Origin: Xanthomonas sp. DAR 80977
Lineage (GTDB): Bacteria; Pseudomonadota; Gammaproteobacteria; Xanthomonadales; Xanthomonadaceae
Assembly (NCBI RefSeq): GCF_041240605.1
Contig: NZ_CP162487.1
Coordinates: 3,107,001-3,171,000, forward strand
Direction of reading: 5' to 3'
Length of the DNA stretch: 64,000 bases
Positions 38,215 to 50,998 of the stretch are shown piece after piece. The notes under the pieces are model-generated. The model had not been told where the DNA came from, did not search any database, and saw only the letters and a program-made list of their open reading frames with translations. A program made the translations under genes and the position numbers. The first letter of the stretch is position 1. Each line of letters opens with the position of its first letter.

Positions 38215-39279
38215 CTAGTCCTGCGCGGCCGGCTCGGCCTGCGCCTGTTGCCCGGCGTCGACCACGTCGCCCAGCTCGTGCAGCAGCGCGGTGGCATAGC
38301 TGCCCGGCGGCAACGCGAAGCGCAGCTCCAGCGCGGCGCCGTCCGTGTCCAGCCAGCGCCATTGCAGCTCGGCCGCGCGCAGGCGGGTGGCGCGCCGCTC
38401 CTGTTTCAGGCCTTCGCGCTCCAGGCCCTCGCGCAAGCGCAGCGACGTCGCATCGGCGAGCGCCGCCAGTTCCAGCGCGCGCGCCGCGTCGGCGCTGCGC
38501 AATTCGCCCGCGCCCCACAACGGCGCCGAAGGATGGATGTCGAAGCGCTGCAGCCGCTCGCCCAGCACGTCGGACCAGGGTTCCGGGCCGAACACGCTGC
38601 GGCTGCCGTCGAGCAGCCACACCTCGCCGTCCAGCGCGCTGTCCCAGTTGCGTGCCGCCACGCGCGCGGCCAGCACCCGGTTGAACAGTTCCGAGCGCGC
38701 CGCCGACAGCAGCAGCGAGCGCTGTTCGCGGCGGACCCGGCGCCCGCCGAACATCGCCAGCGCGGCGCCGACGTTGCCGCCGTCGCGGCCGAAGCGCTGC
38801 TCGCCGAACCAGTTGGGGATGCCGCGCGCGGCGATCTGCGCCAGCCGCGCCTCGATCGCGGCGCGCTCGCCGCGCACCTCGCGCAACACCAGCACGAAGC
38901 CATTGCCGGCCAGCGCGCCGCGCGGCAGCTTGCGGTTGTGCCACTGCGACTGCAGCACCTGCAGGTCGTCGCTGTGCAGCGCCTCCAGCGCCGGCGCCAC
39001 GCGCTTGGGCAGGTGCACCGAGAACCGCTGGGTGGTGACCGCATGCCGGTCCTTCATGCCCGCGTAGCCGATCGCCATCTCGGCCACGCCGGCCCACTGC
39101 GCCAGGCGGCGCGCGGCGAAGGCGGTGTTCATGCCGCGCTTGCGCACGGTCAGCAGCAGATGCTCGCCCTCGCCGCTCGGCTCGAACGCGGGCACTTCGT
39201 CGACCTGGAAGTCCTCGGCCACGCTGCGCATGCGCGCCTGCAGCGGCGCGGCGCCGAACGCGCGCGGCAATTCGCTCAC
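38215..39279 (-). CDS. truD: tRNA pseudouridine(13) synthase TruD
   Basis: The product is 354 aa from a GTG start at 39279 ([25 protein letters not shown]). Motifs are [20 protein letters not shown], holding the catalytic Asp, NGFVLVLRE and [18 protein letters not shown], typical of TruD. It makes pseudouridine at position 13 of tRNA-Glu. The GTGA overlap with the ispF stop indicates coupled translation. The long upstream open frame inside ispF/ispD is a shadow and not part of the protein. Confidence 0.94.
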   Translation of the reverse strand: MSELPRAFGAAPLQARMRSVAEDFQVDEVPAFEPSGEGEHLLLTVRKRGMNTAFAARRLAQWAGVAEMAIGYAGMKDRHAVTTQRFSVHLPKRVAPALEALHSDDLQVLQSQWHNRKLPRGALAGNGFVLVLREVRGERAAIEARLAQIAARGIPNWFGEQRFGRDGGNVGAALAMFGGRRVRREQRSLLLSAARSELFNRVLAARVAARNWDSALDGEVWLLDGSRSVFGPEPWSDVLGERLQRFDIHPSAPLWGAGELRSADAARALELAALADATSLRLREGLEREGLKQERRATRLRAAELQWRWLDTDGAALELRFALPPGSYATALLHELGDVVDAGQQAQAEPAAQD

Positions 39280-39767
39280 AGCGCCACCAGCAGCACCGCC
39301 GCCTGCGCCGCGATGCCCTCGCCGCGGCCGGTGAAGCCGAGCTGCTCGCTGGTGGTGGCCTTGACGCTGAAGCGCTCGATGCCGACCTGCAGCAGCGCGG
39401 CCAGGCGTTCGCGCATCGCCAGCGCATGCGGGCCGACCTTGGGCCGCTCGCAGATCACGGTGACGTCGGCGTTGCCGAGCTGCCAGCCGCGCTCGCGCAG
39501 CAACTGCTCGCAATGGCTCAGGAACTGCGCGCTGTCGGCGCCTTTCCAGCGCGGGTCCGACGGCGGGAAATGCTGGCCGATGTCGCCCAGCGCCAGCGCG
39601 CCGAGCAGCGCATCGCACAGCGCATGGATCACCACGTCGCCGTCGCTGTGCGCGAGCACGCCGCGCGTGTGCGGCACGCGCACGCCGCCGAGCATCACGT
39701 GGTCGCCGTCGCCGAAGGCGTGCACGTCGTAGCCCTGGCCGATACGGAAGGGAGGAAATTCAGGCAT
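39276..39767 (-). CDS. ispF: 2-C-methyl-D-erythritol 2,4-cyclodiphosphate synthase
   Basis: The product is 163 aa from [16 protein letters not shown]; another ATG lies two codons upstream. The metal-binding DVHAF, the [18 protein letters not shown] motif and [17 protein letters not shown] are all present. It makes the cyclic diphosphate in the MEP isoprenoid pathway. It follows ispD at 72 bp and overlaps truD, the classic ispD-ispF-truD group. Confidence 0.96.
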   Translation of the reverse strand: MPEFPPFRIGQGYDVHAFGDGDHVMLGGVRVPHTRGVLAHSDGDVVIHALCDALLGALALGDIGQHFPPSDPRWKGADSAQFLSHCEQLLRERGWQLGNADVTVICERPKVGPHALAMRERLAALLQVGIERFSVKATTSEQLGFTGRGEGIAAQAAVLLVAL

Positions 39768-39839
39768 GGGCATCGCAGGATCGCAAGAGGAAAAAAGGAA
39801 GGCATCGGCGGCGCGACGCCGCAGCGCGGCGCGGCCGCT

Positions 39840-40541
39840 TCACGGCTGCCGCGCGCGCAGGAACAGTTCGAACTCGAAGCGCACCAGGTCGGCCGGGGTG
39901 GTGACCTTGAAGTTGTCCTCGGCGCCCTCGACCAGCAGCGGCCGCAGGCCCAGCAACTCCATCGCCATCGCATCGTCGGTGACCTCGACCCCGGCGGCCG
40001 CGGCCTGTTCCAGCGCCCGGCTCAGTTGCAGGCGCCGGAACAGCTGCGGTGTCAGCGCGCGCCACAGGCGCTCGCGCGGTTCGGTGGCGTCGATGCCGCC
40101 ATCGTCGCCGGCGCGCTTGAGCGTGTCGCGCACCGGCGCGGCCAGGATCGCGCCGACCGGATCGCCGCGCCCGGTCTCCAGCAGCCGGTCCAGGTCGGCC
40201 TGCGCCAGGTTCGGGCGCGCCGCATCGTGCACCAGCACGAAATCGTCCGGCTTGACCGTGTCCGGCAGGGCGTCCAGCGCGGCCAGCACCGAGCCGGCGC
40301 GGCTGGCGCCGCCGACGCAGGTCAGCACCGGCTTGCCGGCCAGTTCGCTCCAGCCCGGCCAATCGGCATCGTCGGCGCCGAGCGCGACCATCGCCCCGGC
40401 CACCGCCGGATGCGCCAGCAAGGCCTCCAGCGCATGCGCGATCAACGGCCGCCCGCCCGCCTGCAGATACTGCTTGGGCGTGGCGCTGCCGAAACGGGTG
40501 CCGCGGCCGGCGGCCGGCACCACCGCCCAGACCGTGGCCAT
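39840..40541 (-). CDS. ispD: 2-C-methyl-D-erythritol 4-phosphate cytidylyltransferase
   Basis: The product is 233 aa. The N-terminal nucleotide-binding motif is [20 protein letters not shown], followed by [11 protein letters not shown] and [30 protein letters not shown] and [14 protein letters not shown] close the fold. It transfers CMP from CTP to methylerythritol phosphate. The start overlaps the ftsB stop by 1 nt (TGATG), the usual ftsB-ispD coupling. Confidence 0.97.
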   Translation of the reverse strand: MATVWAVVPAAGRGTRFGSATPKQYLQAGGRPLIAHALEALLAHPAVAGAMVALGADDADWPGWSELAGKPVLTCVGGASRAGSVLAALDALPDTVKPDDFVLVHDAARPNLAQADLDRLLETGRGDPVGAILAAPVRDTLKRAGDDGGIDATEPRERLWRALTPQLFRRLQLSRALEQAAAAGVEVTDDAMAMELLGLRPLLVEGAEDNFKVTTPADLVRFEFELFLRARQP

Positions 40542-40894
40542 CAGGGTTGCTCGCTCGGCGCGGCCGGCGCCTGCGCCGGGGTGCCGTCGGCGGCCGGCGC
40601 GACGGGCACCGGCGCGTCCTCGACGACGCGATAGAACTTCTCGCCCGGCTTGATCATGCCCAGCTCGCTGCGCGCGCGCTCCTCGATCGCCGCCTCGCCG
40701 TCCTTGAGGTCCTTGACCTCGGCGGCGAGCGCGGCATTGCGTTGCCGCAGGCCTTCGTTATCGCGCTTCTGGTGCTCGACCTGGCTCTCGAGCACCAGCA
40801 CCTCGCCGGAATTGCCCGGACCGAGCCAGAAACGGTACTGCAGCCACGCCAGCAGTCCCGCCAGCACCAGCAGCAGCCAGCGCCAGTTGCGCAC
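40541..40894 (-). CDS. ftsB: Cell division protein FtsB
   Basis: The product is 117 aa. One membrane helix ([22 protein letters not shown]) is followed by a coiled coil ([30 protein letters not shown]) and [21 protein letters not shown], the FtsB pattern. FtsB forms the FtsQLB complex of the divisome. The C-terminal tail is Pro/Ala-rich and longer than in E. coli. It lies 3 bp after eno. Confidence 0.94.
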   Translation of the reverse strand: MRNWRWLLLVLAGLLAWLQYRFWLGPGNSGEVLVLESQVEHQKRDNEGLRQRNAALAAEVKDLKDGEAAIEERARSELGMIKPGEKFYRVVEDAPVPVAPAADGTPAQAPAAPSEQP

Positions 40895-40897
40895 GGC

Positions 40898-42202
<1,305 letters not shown>

Positions 42203-42390
42203 CTACCAGGAAAGGAGGGGGACACCGGAAACCGTCGGATTATGGCCGCAGCGCCGCTGCTTGCCAAATGAACGGCGCGCCGCCCCGGCCTCGGACGCGG
42301 CGCTGCCGGCGCCGGCACGCAGGCGCCGCGGCAAGCGCGACGGGTGCGTCCGGCGCAGGCGCGGCGCGGCGCGGCGCCGCGATCGCCGCG

Positions 42391-43227
42391 TCAGCCCAGC
42401 CCGTGCTCCAGGAAGCCGTTGCGCTTGGTGATCGCGTCCAGCGCCATCAACGTTTCCAGCAGCGCTTCCATCTTGTCCAGCGGCCAGGCATTGGGGCCGT
42501 CGGACAGCGCCTTGGACGGATCCGGATGGGTCTCGGCGAACACGCCGGACACGCCCACCGCCACCGCCGCGCGCGCCAGCACCGGCACGAACTCGCGCTG
42601 GCCGCCGGACGTGCCGCCCTGCCCGCCCGGCAGCTGCACCGAATGGGTGGCGTCGAACACCACCGGGCAGCCGGTCTCGCGCATCACGCTCAGCGAGCGC
42701 ATGTCGCTGACCAGGTTGTTGTAGCCGAAGCTGGCGCCGCGCTCGCAGACCATGATCTGCTCGTTGCCGGTGGACTTGGCCTTGTCCACCACCGGCTTCA
42801 TGTCCCACGGCGACAGGAACTGGCCCTTCTTGATGTTGACCGGCTTGCCGGCGGCGCAGACGTTCCTGATGAAGTCGGTCTGCCGCACCAGGAACGCCGG
42901 GGTCTGCAGCACGTCGACCACCGCCGCGACCTCGTGCATCGGGGTGTACTCGTGCACGTCGGTCAGCACCGGCACGCCGATCTGCCGCTTCACCGCTTCC
43001 AGCACCTTCAGCCCTTCTTCCAGGCCGGGGCCGCGGAAGCTGGTGCCGGAGGTGCGGTTGGCCTTGTCGAAACTCGACTTGAAGATGAAGTTGATCCCCA
43101 GCTTGCCGGTGATCTCCTTGAGCTTGCCGGCCACGTCCAGCTGCAGCTGCATCGACTCGATCACGCACGGGCCGGCGATCAGGAACAACGGCTGGTCCAG
43201 GCCGACTTCGAAGCCACACAGTTTCAT
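42391..43227 (-). CDS. kdsA: 3-deoxy-8-phosphooctulonate synthase
   Basis: The product is 278 aa. [33 protein letters not shown] and [13 protein letters not shown] are diagnostic. It condenses arabinose 5-phosphate with PEP to make KDO 8-phosphate for lipopolysaccharide. Cys11-type metal ligand CVIES is present. The start [16 protein letters not shown] at 43227 is chosen by homology. It is preceded by a repeat region and pyrG. Confidence 0.97.
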   Translation of the reverse strand: MKLCGFEVGLDQPLFLIAGPCVIESMQLQLDVAGKLKEITGKLGINFIFKSSFDKANRTSGTSFRGPGLEEGLKVLEAVKRQIGVPVLTDVHEYTPMHEVAAVVDVLQTPAFLVRQTDFIRNVCAAGKPVNIKKGQFLSPWDMKPVVDKAKSTGNEQIMVCERGASFGYNNLVSDMRSLSVMRETGCPVVFDATHSVQLPGGQGGTSGGQREFVPVLARAAVAVGVSGVFAETHPDPSKALSDGPNAWPLDKMEALLETLMALDAITKRNGFLEHGLG

Positions 43228-43340
43228 CGGATCACCTATCGATTTGAGCCCCGCCCCAGCCGGGGTGAGGTTTGGCGAGATATAAGCCCCTCTCCCATCG
43301 GCGACCGAAGGACGTCCCCGTGGGAGAGAGGGATTGGGGC

Positions 43341-43397
43341 GAGGGTACGGGCGCAGCCTCATGAAAATCGGCTGCGCGTGGCTGCGCCCGTACCCTC
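43341..43397. repeat. Perfect 18-bp inverted repeat in the pyrG-kdsA interval
   Basis: The arms GAGGGTACGGGCGCAGCC and GGCTGCGCCCGTACCCTC are 21 bp apart. Flanking GGGAGA and CTTCTCCC segments belong to the same palindromic unit. A related element lies at 60378. Confidence 0.85.
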
Positions 43398-43437
43398 ATC
43401 CGGCGCTTCGCGCCACCTTCTCCCGATGGGAGAAGGA

Positions 43438-45493
<2,056 letters not shown>

Positions 45494-45659
45494 GGCGTAC
45501 TCCTGTGTGAGGCTGCAACGACAATGGGGATGCCGTCGCGGTTTTTCCAGTGCAAGGCTAGCGCACCGCCCCGGCACCGGCCCTGAACACCGGCGACGTG
45601 CAAAAAGCCGCCGCAGACCGCACACTTCCGGATCTGCTTCGCGCCACCTGTTGAGACGC

Positions 45660-47549
45660 ATGAATACCCGCTACAACGCCGCCGACATCGAAGTTCTCTC
45701 TGGCCTGGACCCGGTCAAGCGCCGGCCCGGCATGTACACCGACACCGCACGCCCCAACCACCTGGCGCAGGAAGTCATCGACAACGCCGTCGACGAGGCG
45801 CTGGCCGGCCACGCCCGGCACATCGAGGTGACCCTCTACAAGGACGGCAGCTGCGAGGTGGCCGACGACGGCCGCGGCATGCCGGTGGACATCCATCCGG
45901 AAGAGAAGATCTCCGGCGTCGAACTGATCCTGACCCGGCTGCATGCCGGCGGCAAGTTCAACGACCGCAACTACACCTTCAGCGGCGGCCTGCACGGCGT
46001 CGGCGTCAGCGTGGTCAATGCGCTGTCGAAGAAGGTGGAGCTGTTCATCAAGCGAGACGGCAACGAATACCGGATGGAATTCGGCGACGGCTTCCCCGCC
46101 TCGAAGCTGGAGATCGTCGGCAGCGTCGGCAAGAAGAACACCGGCACGCGGCTGCGCTTCTGGGCCGACCCGAAGTATTTCGACACGCCCAAGTTCGCGG
46201 TGCGCGCGCTGCGCCACCTGCTGCGCGCCAAGGCGGTGCTGTGTCCCGGCCTGACCGTGAAGCTGCACGACGAGGCCACCGGCGAACAGGACACCTGGTA
46301 CTTCGAGGACGGCCTGCGCGACTACCTGAAGGGCGAGCTGGCCGAGCGCGAGCTGCTGCCGGCGGACCTGTTCGTCGGCAACCTGAAGAAGGACCGCGAG
46401 ATCGTGGACTGGGCGGTGGCCTGGGTCGCCGACGGCGAGCTGGTGCAGGAAAGCTACGTCAACCTGATCCCGACCGCGCAGCACGGCACCCACGTCAACG
46501 GCCTGCGCAGCGGCTTCACCGACGCGCTGCGCGAGTTCTGCGACTTCCGCAACCTGCTGCCACGCGGGGTCAAGCTGGCGCCGGAAGACGTGTGGGACCG
46601 CGTCACCTTCGTGCTGTCGCTGAAGATGACCGATCCGCAGTTCAGCGGCCAGACCAAGGAACGCCTGTCCTCGCGCCAGGCCGCCGGCTTCATCGAAGGC
46701 GCCGCGCACGACGCCTTCAGCCTGTGGCTGAACCAGAACGTGGAAACCGGCACGCGCATCGCGCAGATCGCGATCGACCGCGCCAGCGCGCGGCTGAAGA
46801 CCGAAAAGCAGATCACCCGCAAGAAGGTCACCTCCGGCCCGGCCCTGCCCGGCAAGCTGGCCGACTGCATCAGCCAGGACCTGTCGCGCACCGAGCTGTT
46901 CCTGGTGGAGGGCGACTCGGCCGGCGGCAGCGCCAAGCAGGCGCGCGACAAGGACTTCCAGGCGATCCTGCCGCTGCGCGGCAAGATCCTCAACACCTGG
47001 GAAGTGGCCTCCGGCAGCGTGCTGGCCTCCGAGGAAGTGCACAACCTGGCGATCGCGATCGGCTGCGATCCGGGCAAGGACGACATCACCGGGCTGCGCT
47101 ACGGCAAGGTGGTGATCCTGGCCGACGCCGACTCCGACGGCCTGCACATCGCCACCCTGCTGACCGCGCTGTTCCTGCGCCACTTCCCGGCGCTGGTCAA
47201 GGCCGGCCACGTGTTCGTGGCGATGCCGCCGCTGTTCCGCGTGGACGTGGGCAAGCAGGTGTTCTACGCGCTGGACGAGGAAGAGAAGCGCTCGCTGCTG
47301 GAGAAGATCGCGCGCGAGAAGCTCAAGGGCCAGCTCAGCGTGACCCGCTTCAAGGGCCTGGGCGAAATGAACCCGCAGCAGCTGCGCGAATCGACCATCC
47401 ACCCGGACACGCGGCGGCTGGTGCAGCTGACCGTGGACGAAGGCGACGAGACCCGCTCGCTGATGGACATGCTGCTGGCCAAGAAGCGCGCCGGCGACCG
47501 CAAGCAGTGGCTGGAGACCAAGGGCGACCTGGCGTCGCTGGAGGTCTGA
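45660..47549 (+). CDS. parE: DNA topoisomerase IV subunit B
   Basis: The product is 629 aa. The start MNTRYNAADIEVLSGLDPVKRRPGMY at 45660 matches the family. The GHKL ATPase has IDNAVDEALAGHA, DDGRGMPVD and GGLHGVGVSVVNALS. The transducer and Toprim domains follow, with VEGDSAGGSAKQARD and the metal-binding DADSDGLHI. The C-terminal GDETRSLMDMLLAKKRA closes it. ParE with ParC decatenates chromosomes. It is transcribed alone, divergent from the small exported-protein gene. Confidence 0.97.
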   Translation: MNTRYNAADIEVLSGLDPVKRRPGMYTDTARPNHLAQEVIDNAVDEALAGHARHIEVTLYKDGSCEVADDGRGMPVDIHPEEKISGVELILTRLHAGGKFNDRNYTFSGGLHGVGVSVVNALSKKVELFIKRDGNEYRMEFGDGFPASKLEIVGSVGKKNTGTRLRFWADPKYFDTPKFAVRALRHLLRAKAVLCPGLTVKLHDEATGEQDTWYFEDGLRDYLKGELAERELLPADLFVGNLKKDREIVDWAVAWVADGELVQESYVNLIPTAQHGTHVNGLRSGFTDALREFCDFRNLLPRGVKLAPEDVWDRVTFVLSLKMTDPQFSGQTKERLSSRQAAGFIEGAAHDAFSLWLNQNVETGTRIAQIAIDRASARLKTEKQITRKKVTSGPALPGKLADCISQDLSRTELFLVEGDSAGGSAKQARDKDFQAILPLRGKILNTWEVASGSVLASEEVHNLAIAIGCDPGKDDITGLRYGKVVILADADSDGLHIATLLTALFLRHFPALVKAGHVFVAMPPLFRVDVGKQVFYALDEEEKRSLLEKIAREKLKGQLSVTRFKGLGEMNPQQLRESTIHPDTRRLVQLTVDEGDETRSLMDMLLAKKRAGDRKQWLETKGDLASLEV

Positions 47550-47647
47550 GGGGCTGGGATTGGGGATTGGGGATTCGGGATTGGTGTGGCGGCGGCACGA
47601 CCTTCCCGTGCAAGCGCGCGGCATCCTGCAGATGCCGCGTCAGCTGC
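47550..47647. repeat. GGGATT-type short repeat behind parE
   Basis: GGGATTGGGGATTGGGGATT and a variant with TCGGG follow the parE stop at 47556-47582. The same motif family occurs at 54196-54650 and 61410-61720. Confidence 0.6.
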
Positions 47648-48170
47648 GACAAGCGAAGCGGGTCGCCTCGCCATGCCGCGAAAGCGGCGGGACTGAAGAC
47701 CTTGCCATAAATTCCCAGCCAGCTGCGCGCAAGCCCCTGCAGGAGCGGCTTCAGTCGCGACGAACGAAGCAGGCTACCTCCCCGTGCCGCGAAAACGTCG
47801 GCATTGAAGTTCTTCCCCAGGTTCCTCAGCCGACTGCGCGCAAGCACCTGTGGGAGCGACTTCAGCCGCGACGAACGAAGCAGGCCATCTCGCCATGCCG
47901 CGAAAACGTCGGCACTGAAGTCCCTCCCCAAGTTCCCCAGCCAGCTGCGCGCAAGCCCCTGCAGGAGCGACTTCAGTCGCGACGAACGAAGCAGGCCACC
48001 TCCCCGTGCCGCGAAAACGTCGGCATTGAAGTTCTTCCCCAGGTTCCTCAGCCAACTGCGCGCAAGCACCTGTGGGAGCGACTTCAGTCGCGACGAACGA
48101 AGCAAGCCACAGCGCAGTGCCGCAAACGCGCCGGGACTGAAGTCCCTCCTGCAAGTTCGCCCGCGCGCAT
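47648..48170 (+). repeat. 111-bp tandem array with REP-like arms
   Basis: CTGCGCGCAAG recurs at 47723, 47834, 47945 and 48056, an exact period of 111 bp. Units alternate in type (AAGCCCCTGCAGGAGC against AAGCACCTGTGGGAGC), so the higher-order unit is 222 bp. Each contains GGAGCGRCTTCAGYCGCGAC, the arm of the dispersed REP-like element, and a GCCGCGAAAACGTCGG segment. As 111 is a multiple of 3, long frames cross the array, but no start signal or family supports a protein. The rest of the 790-bp gap before 48343 has no gene. Confidence 0.9.
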
Positions 48171-48342
48171 TACGTCATCGCCCTGACATAGCGGCCACCT
48201 CGGGTGCCGCATGCATGCGCCAGCGTGCCCGCAAAAAATGCCGCGCACGCTGTCCGGTTTTCCTCGCAACCGGCGTTGTTGATTGGAGTAGCCCGCATTG
48301 CGCCGGCTGCTCCAGGAATCAACCACGAAAAGGAATCCACAT

Positions 48343-49281
48343 ATGAGCGACAGCTCCGATACTCCGGCGTTCGACGATCTCGACCAGCTCGACGCCCTGC
48401 TCACCGACACCCGCGCCAACGACACCCGCACCGTCTCCGACATCGACGAGGCGCGCAACGTCATCGGCACCTTCCGCGACGGCGACGGTACCAGTTCATG
48501 GAATGGACTGGACCGCACCGAAGTGGCCGATCGCCTGCTCGATCTGGTCAACAACCCACGCCTGTTCCGCCAGGGCGCCTTGAACCTGTGCGGTCCGGCG
48601 GCGCTGCTGCTGATGTGGGCCAGCCGCGATCCGCTGGGGTTCGCCAATTTCGCCACCACGCTGTACGACAACGGCAGCGCCGACCTCGGCGATCTTTCCA
48701 TCCAGCCCAAGGACACCTTGCTGGCGCAGGACTACGGCAGCCTGAGCACCGGCACCTTCGGCGCCGACTGGATGCTGCTCAGCGCGATCCGCAACACCGA
48801 CCAGCCGTTCTGGCAAAGAAGCTGGGTCGGCGATCCGGAGCAGACCCTGGCCGGCCTGACCAGGCCGGAAGAACTGGCCGGCTGGCTGCGCGCCACCGGC
48901 ATCTACGCGCAGGTCAGCGACGAAGGCAACTGGGCCTCCCCGGCCGGCATCCCGCACGCCACCGGCATCGAGTTCCGCGAAGGCCGGGACGTGGCGCTGC
49001 TGATCCACAGCAACCTGCTGCACGCAGCGCGCAGCAGCGACAGCCCGATCGACAGCCAGTTCCTGCTCGACCTGTTCCCCAACCACTACGTGGTCGGCCT
49101 CAACAACATCACCGTGGCGGTGATGGACGGTCCGCAGAACGGCGACGGCACGCTCAAGTTCCACAAGGACGACGTGCTGCTGTCGATCTGGTCGTGGGGC
49201 GAGAACAGCTTCGACCTGGCGATCCCGCAGCAGGACTTCATCGACAACTATTACGGCGCGGTCATCGCCGATCTTCCGTAA
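48343..49281 (+). CDS. Papain-like cysteine peptidase-fold protein, gene A of unknown cluster
   Basis: The product is 312 aa with no signal peptide. Residues 77-86 (QGALNLCGPAAL) put Gln77 six residues before Cys83, the oxyanion-hole Gln and nucleophile spacing of papain-like and C39 peptidases. His248 lies in FPNHYVVGLNNI, and SIWSWGENSF (281-290) resembles the papain SWG segment, but Trp stands where papain has the catalytic Asn. Activity is therefore plausible, not certain. The ATG has AAAAGGA before it. It starts a three-gene run: the next gene follows after 50 bp with its own ribosome binding site, and both partners are paralogues of each other. It may be a processing enzyme or toxin for them. 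I do not recognise the family. Confidence 0.75.
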   Translation: MSDSSDTPAFDDLDQLDALLTDTRANDTRTVSDIDEARNVIGTFRDGDGTSSWNGLDRTEVADRLLDLVNNPRLFRQGALNLCGPAALLLMWASRDPLGFANFATTLYDNGSADLGDLSIQPKDTLLAQDYGSLSTGTFGADWMLLSAIRNTDQPFWQRSWVGDPEQTLAGLTRPEELAGWLRATGIYAQVSDEGNWASPAGIPHATGIEFREGRDVALLIHSNLLHAARSSDSPIDSQFLLDLFPNHYVVGLNNITVAVMDGPQNGDGTLKFHKDDVLLSIWSWGENSFDLAIPQQDFIDNYYGAVIADLP

Positions 49282-49331
49282 CCAGCAGGGCGGCGGGAAC
49301 GCCGCCCACCATCAACGCAAGGAGCACTTTC

Positions 49332-50909
49332 ATGGCACTCGTCACTCCGGACGTCATGCTCAACTCGGTCATGGGCAAGGTCTACAACGTCCTCACCAAC
49401 GGCGACGACACCGTCCCCAAGTCGGAAGACAATTTCTTCAGCTGGGCCACGCCCGGCATCCCGCTGCAGCCCGAAGACGTGCGCTTCATGAAGCAGGGCC
49501 TCACCGGCGTGGTGCGCAAGGCCGCGCTGGACGAGATGCGCAGCACCCAGCCCGACGGCACCACCACCACGCCGGAACTGACCCCGTCGCAGCTGGAAGC
49601 GCTGAAGGGCAGCGATGCGGCGCAGTTGCTGAAGCAGGCCGAGGATTTCTCGCGCCTGGTCGACTTCGTGCCGGACCTGGCCGCCACCGTCAACAACCAG
49701 TTCTCCGCGCTGAGCGTGATGAACAACGAAGGCACCCTGTCCGACCGCTACGAGTACATCCTGCGCATGAGCCAGGTCATGCACAACGAGCTGCCGGACG
49801 ATCTCAAGAAGAAGATCGAGAAGTTCCGCGGCCTGCTGCAGACCACCACCACCAAGAAGAACCTGATCGACGACAGCGAGACCCAGGTCACCGAACCCAG
49901 CCCGCTGGTCAAGGCCTACAACGAGAAGATGGTCGACTACATGAGCGCGGCGCTGGAGTACAACAGCCAGCGCATCGACGGCCTGGCCGCGGCCGACCAG
50001 CGCGCGGTGCAGAACTGGGCGATCAACGCCAACATCCTGCGCAACAAGGTCAAGGCGGCGATGTCGGACTGGGTCTCCAACGGCTACAAGAACGACTACG
50101 AGCAGATCGCCGCGTTCATCGACCAGGTCATGCAGCGCGACATGGCCCTGCTCAAGCAGCAGTACCGCGACGACCTGGAAAAGGCGCGGCTGACCAGCCT
50201 GGTGTCCGGCAGCGACTTCTTCTACAGCTCGGTGGTGCCGGGCAACTTCATGGACAACGCCGGCTGGACCGAATTCGGCTTCAGCTCCTCCGACTACAAC
50301 AGCTCGAGCAACTCCAGTTACGCGATGCGCCGTTCCAGCACCAGCGCCGCCGGCGGCTTCCTGGGCATCTTCGGCGGCGGCGGCCGGGTCAGCAACGCCA
50401 GCGGCGAGAGCCAGTCGCACGTGCAGTTCGATTCGGAGCACTTCAGCATGAAGTTCAGCATCGCGCAGATGCCGATCGTGCGGCCCTGGTTCAAGACCGC
50501 GTTCCTGATGAGCAAGAGCTGGCGCATGGACCAGAACAATCCCGAGGCCAAGGGCCAGTTCGCCTCCGACGGCGCCACCCCGGCCAAGGGCCTGCTGCCG
50601 GCCTACCCGACCTCGCTGATCCTGGTCCGCGACCTGACCCTGTGCTTCGCCAAGTCCTCCGGCTTCAGCGACATGGCCGAGTCCTGGCAGCGCTCCTCCG
50701 CCAGCGGCGGCGGCGTGTTCTCGTTCGGCCCGTTCCACCTGGGCGGTTCGCACGGGCGCAGCTCGGCCAGCGGCGAACGCTCCAGCCAGGCGCACTACGA
50801 CCGCGAAAGCCAGACGATGCGGGTCGACGGCACCCAGATCATCGGCTTCAAGTGCCATGTGTTCCCGAAGTCGCCGGATCCGCTGCCCAGCATCACCGAC
50901 TGGATCTGA
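49332..50909 (+). CDS. Unrecognised large protein, gene B of unknown cluster
   Basis: The product is 525 aa. AAGGAGCACTTTC precedes the ATG. Residues 1-290 are mainly helical with charged heptads (LKKKIEKFRGLL, MALLKQQYRDDLEKARL). Residues 295-525 are beta-rich. Two Ser/Gly-rich loops of similar pattern, about 334-367 (SSTSAAGGFLGIFGGGG) and 455-489 (SSASGGGVFSFGPFHLGG), each precede a strand pair, so the region is internally duplicated. Conserved blocks shared with gene C are SDWVSNGYKNDYEQ, VVPGNFMDNAGWTEF, MPIVRPWF, AYPTSLILVRDL and IIGFKCHVFPKSPDP. There is no signal peptide. The Ser/Gly loops recall membrane-inserting hairpins, which is only an analogy. I do not recognise the family. Confidence 0.75.
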   Translation: MALVTPDVMLNSVMGKVYNVLTNGDDTVPKSEDNFFSWATPGIPLQPEDVRFMKQGLTGVVRKAALDEMRSTQPDGTTTTPELTPSQLEALKGSDAAQLLKQAEDFSRLVDFVPDLAATVNNQFSALSVMNNEGTLSDRYEYILRMSQVMHNELPDDLKKKIEKFRGLLQTTTTKKNLIDDSETQVTEPSPLVKAYNEKMVDYMSAALEYNSQRIDGLAAADQRAVQNWAINANILRNKVKAAMSDWVSNGYKNDYEQIAAFIDQVMQRDMALLKQQYRDDLEKARLTSLVSGSDFFYSSVVPGNFMDNAGWTEFGFSSSDYNSSSNSSYAMRRSSTSAAGGFLGIFGGGGRVSNASGESQSHVQFDSEHFSMKFSIAQMPIVRPWFKTAFLMSKSWRMDQNNPEAKGQFASDGATPAKGLLPAYPTSLILVRDLTLCFAKSSGFSDMAESWQRSSASGGGVFSFGPFHLGGSHGRSSASGERSSQAHYDRESQTMRVDGTQIIGFKCHVFPKSPDPLPSITDWI

Positions 50910-50998
50910 GCGGCGCCGCGGCACGACGGCAGGCGGCTGCGCGCCGCCTGCCGTCCGCGCGCGCGCCTGATGCTTCCCCTTTCAAGGAACCGCCTGCA

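Noticed and set aside
45558..47624. Minus-strand open frame of 688 aa across parE
   Set aside because: It is antisense to a complete parE, with biased composition and no motifs.
47560..48186. 208-aa repeat protein encoded by the 111-bp array
   Set aside because: The frame stays open only because the period is a multiple of three. There is no ribosome binding site, and the units carry REP-like palindrome arms.
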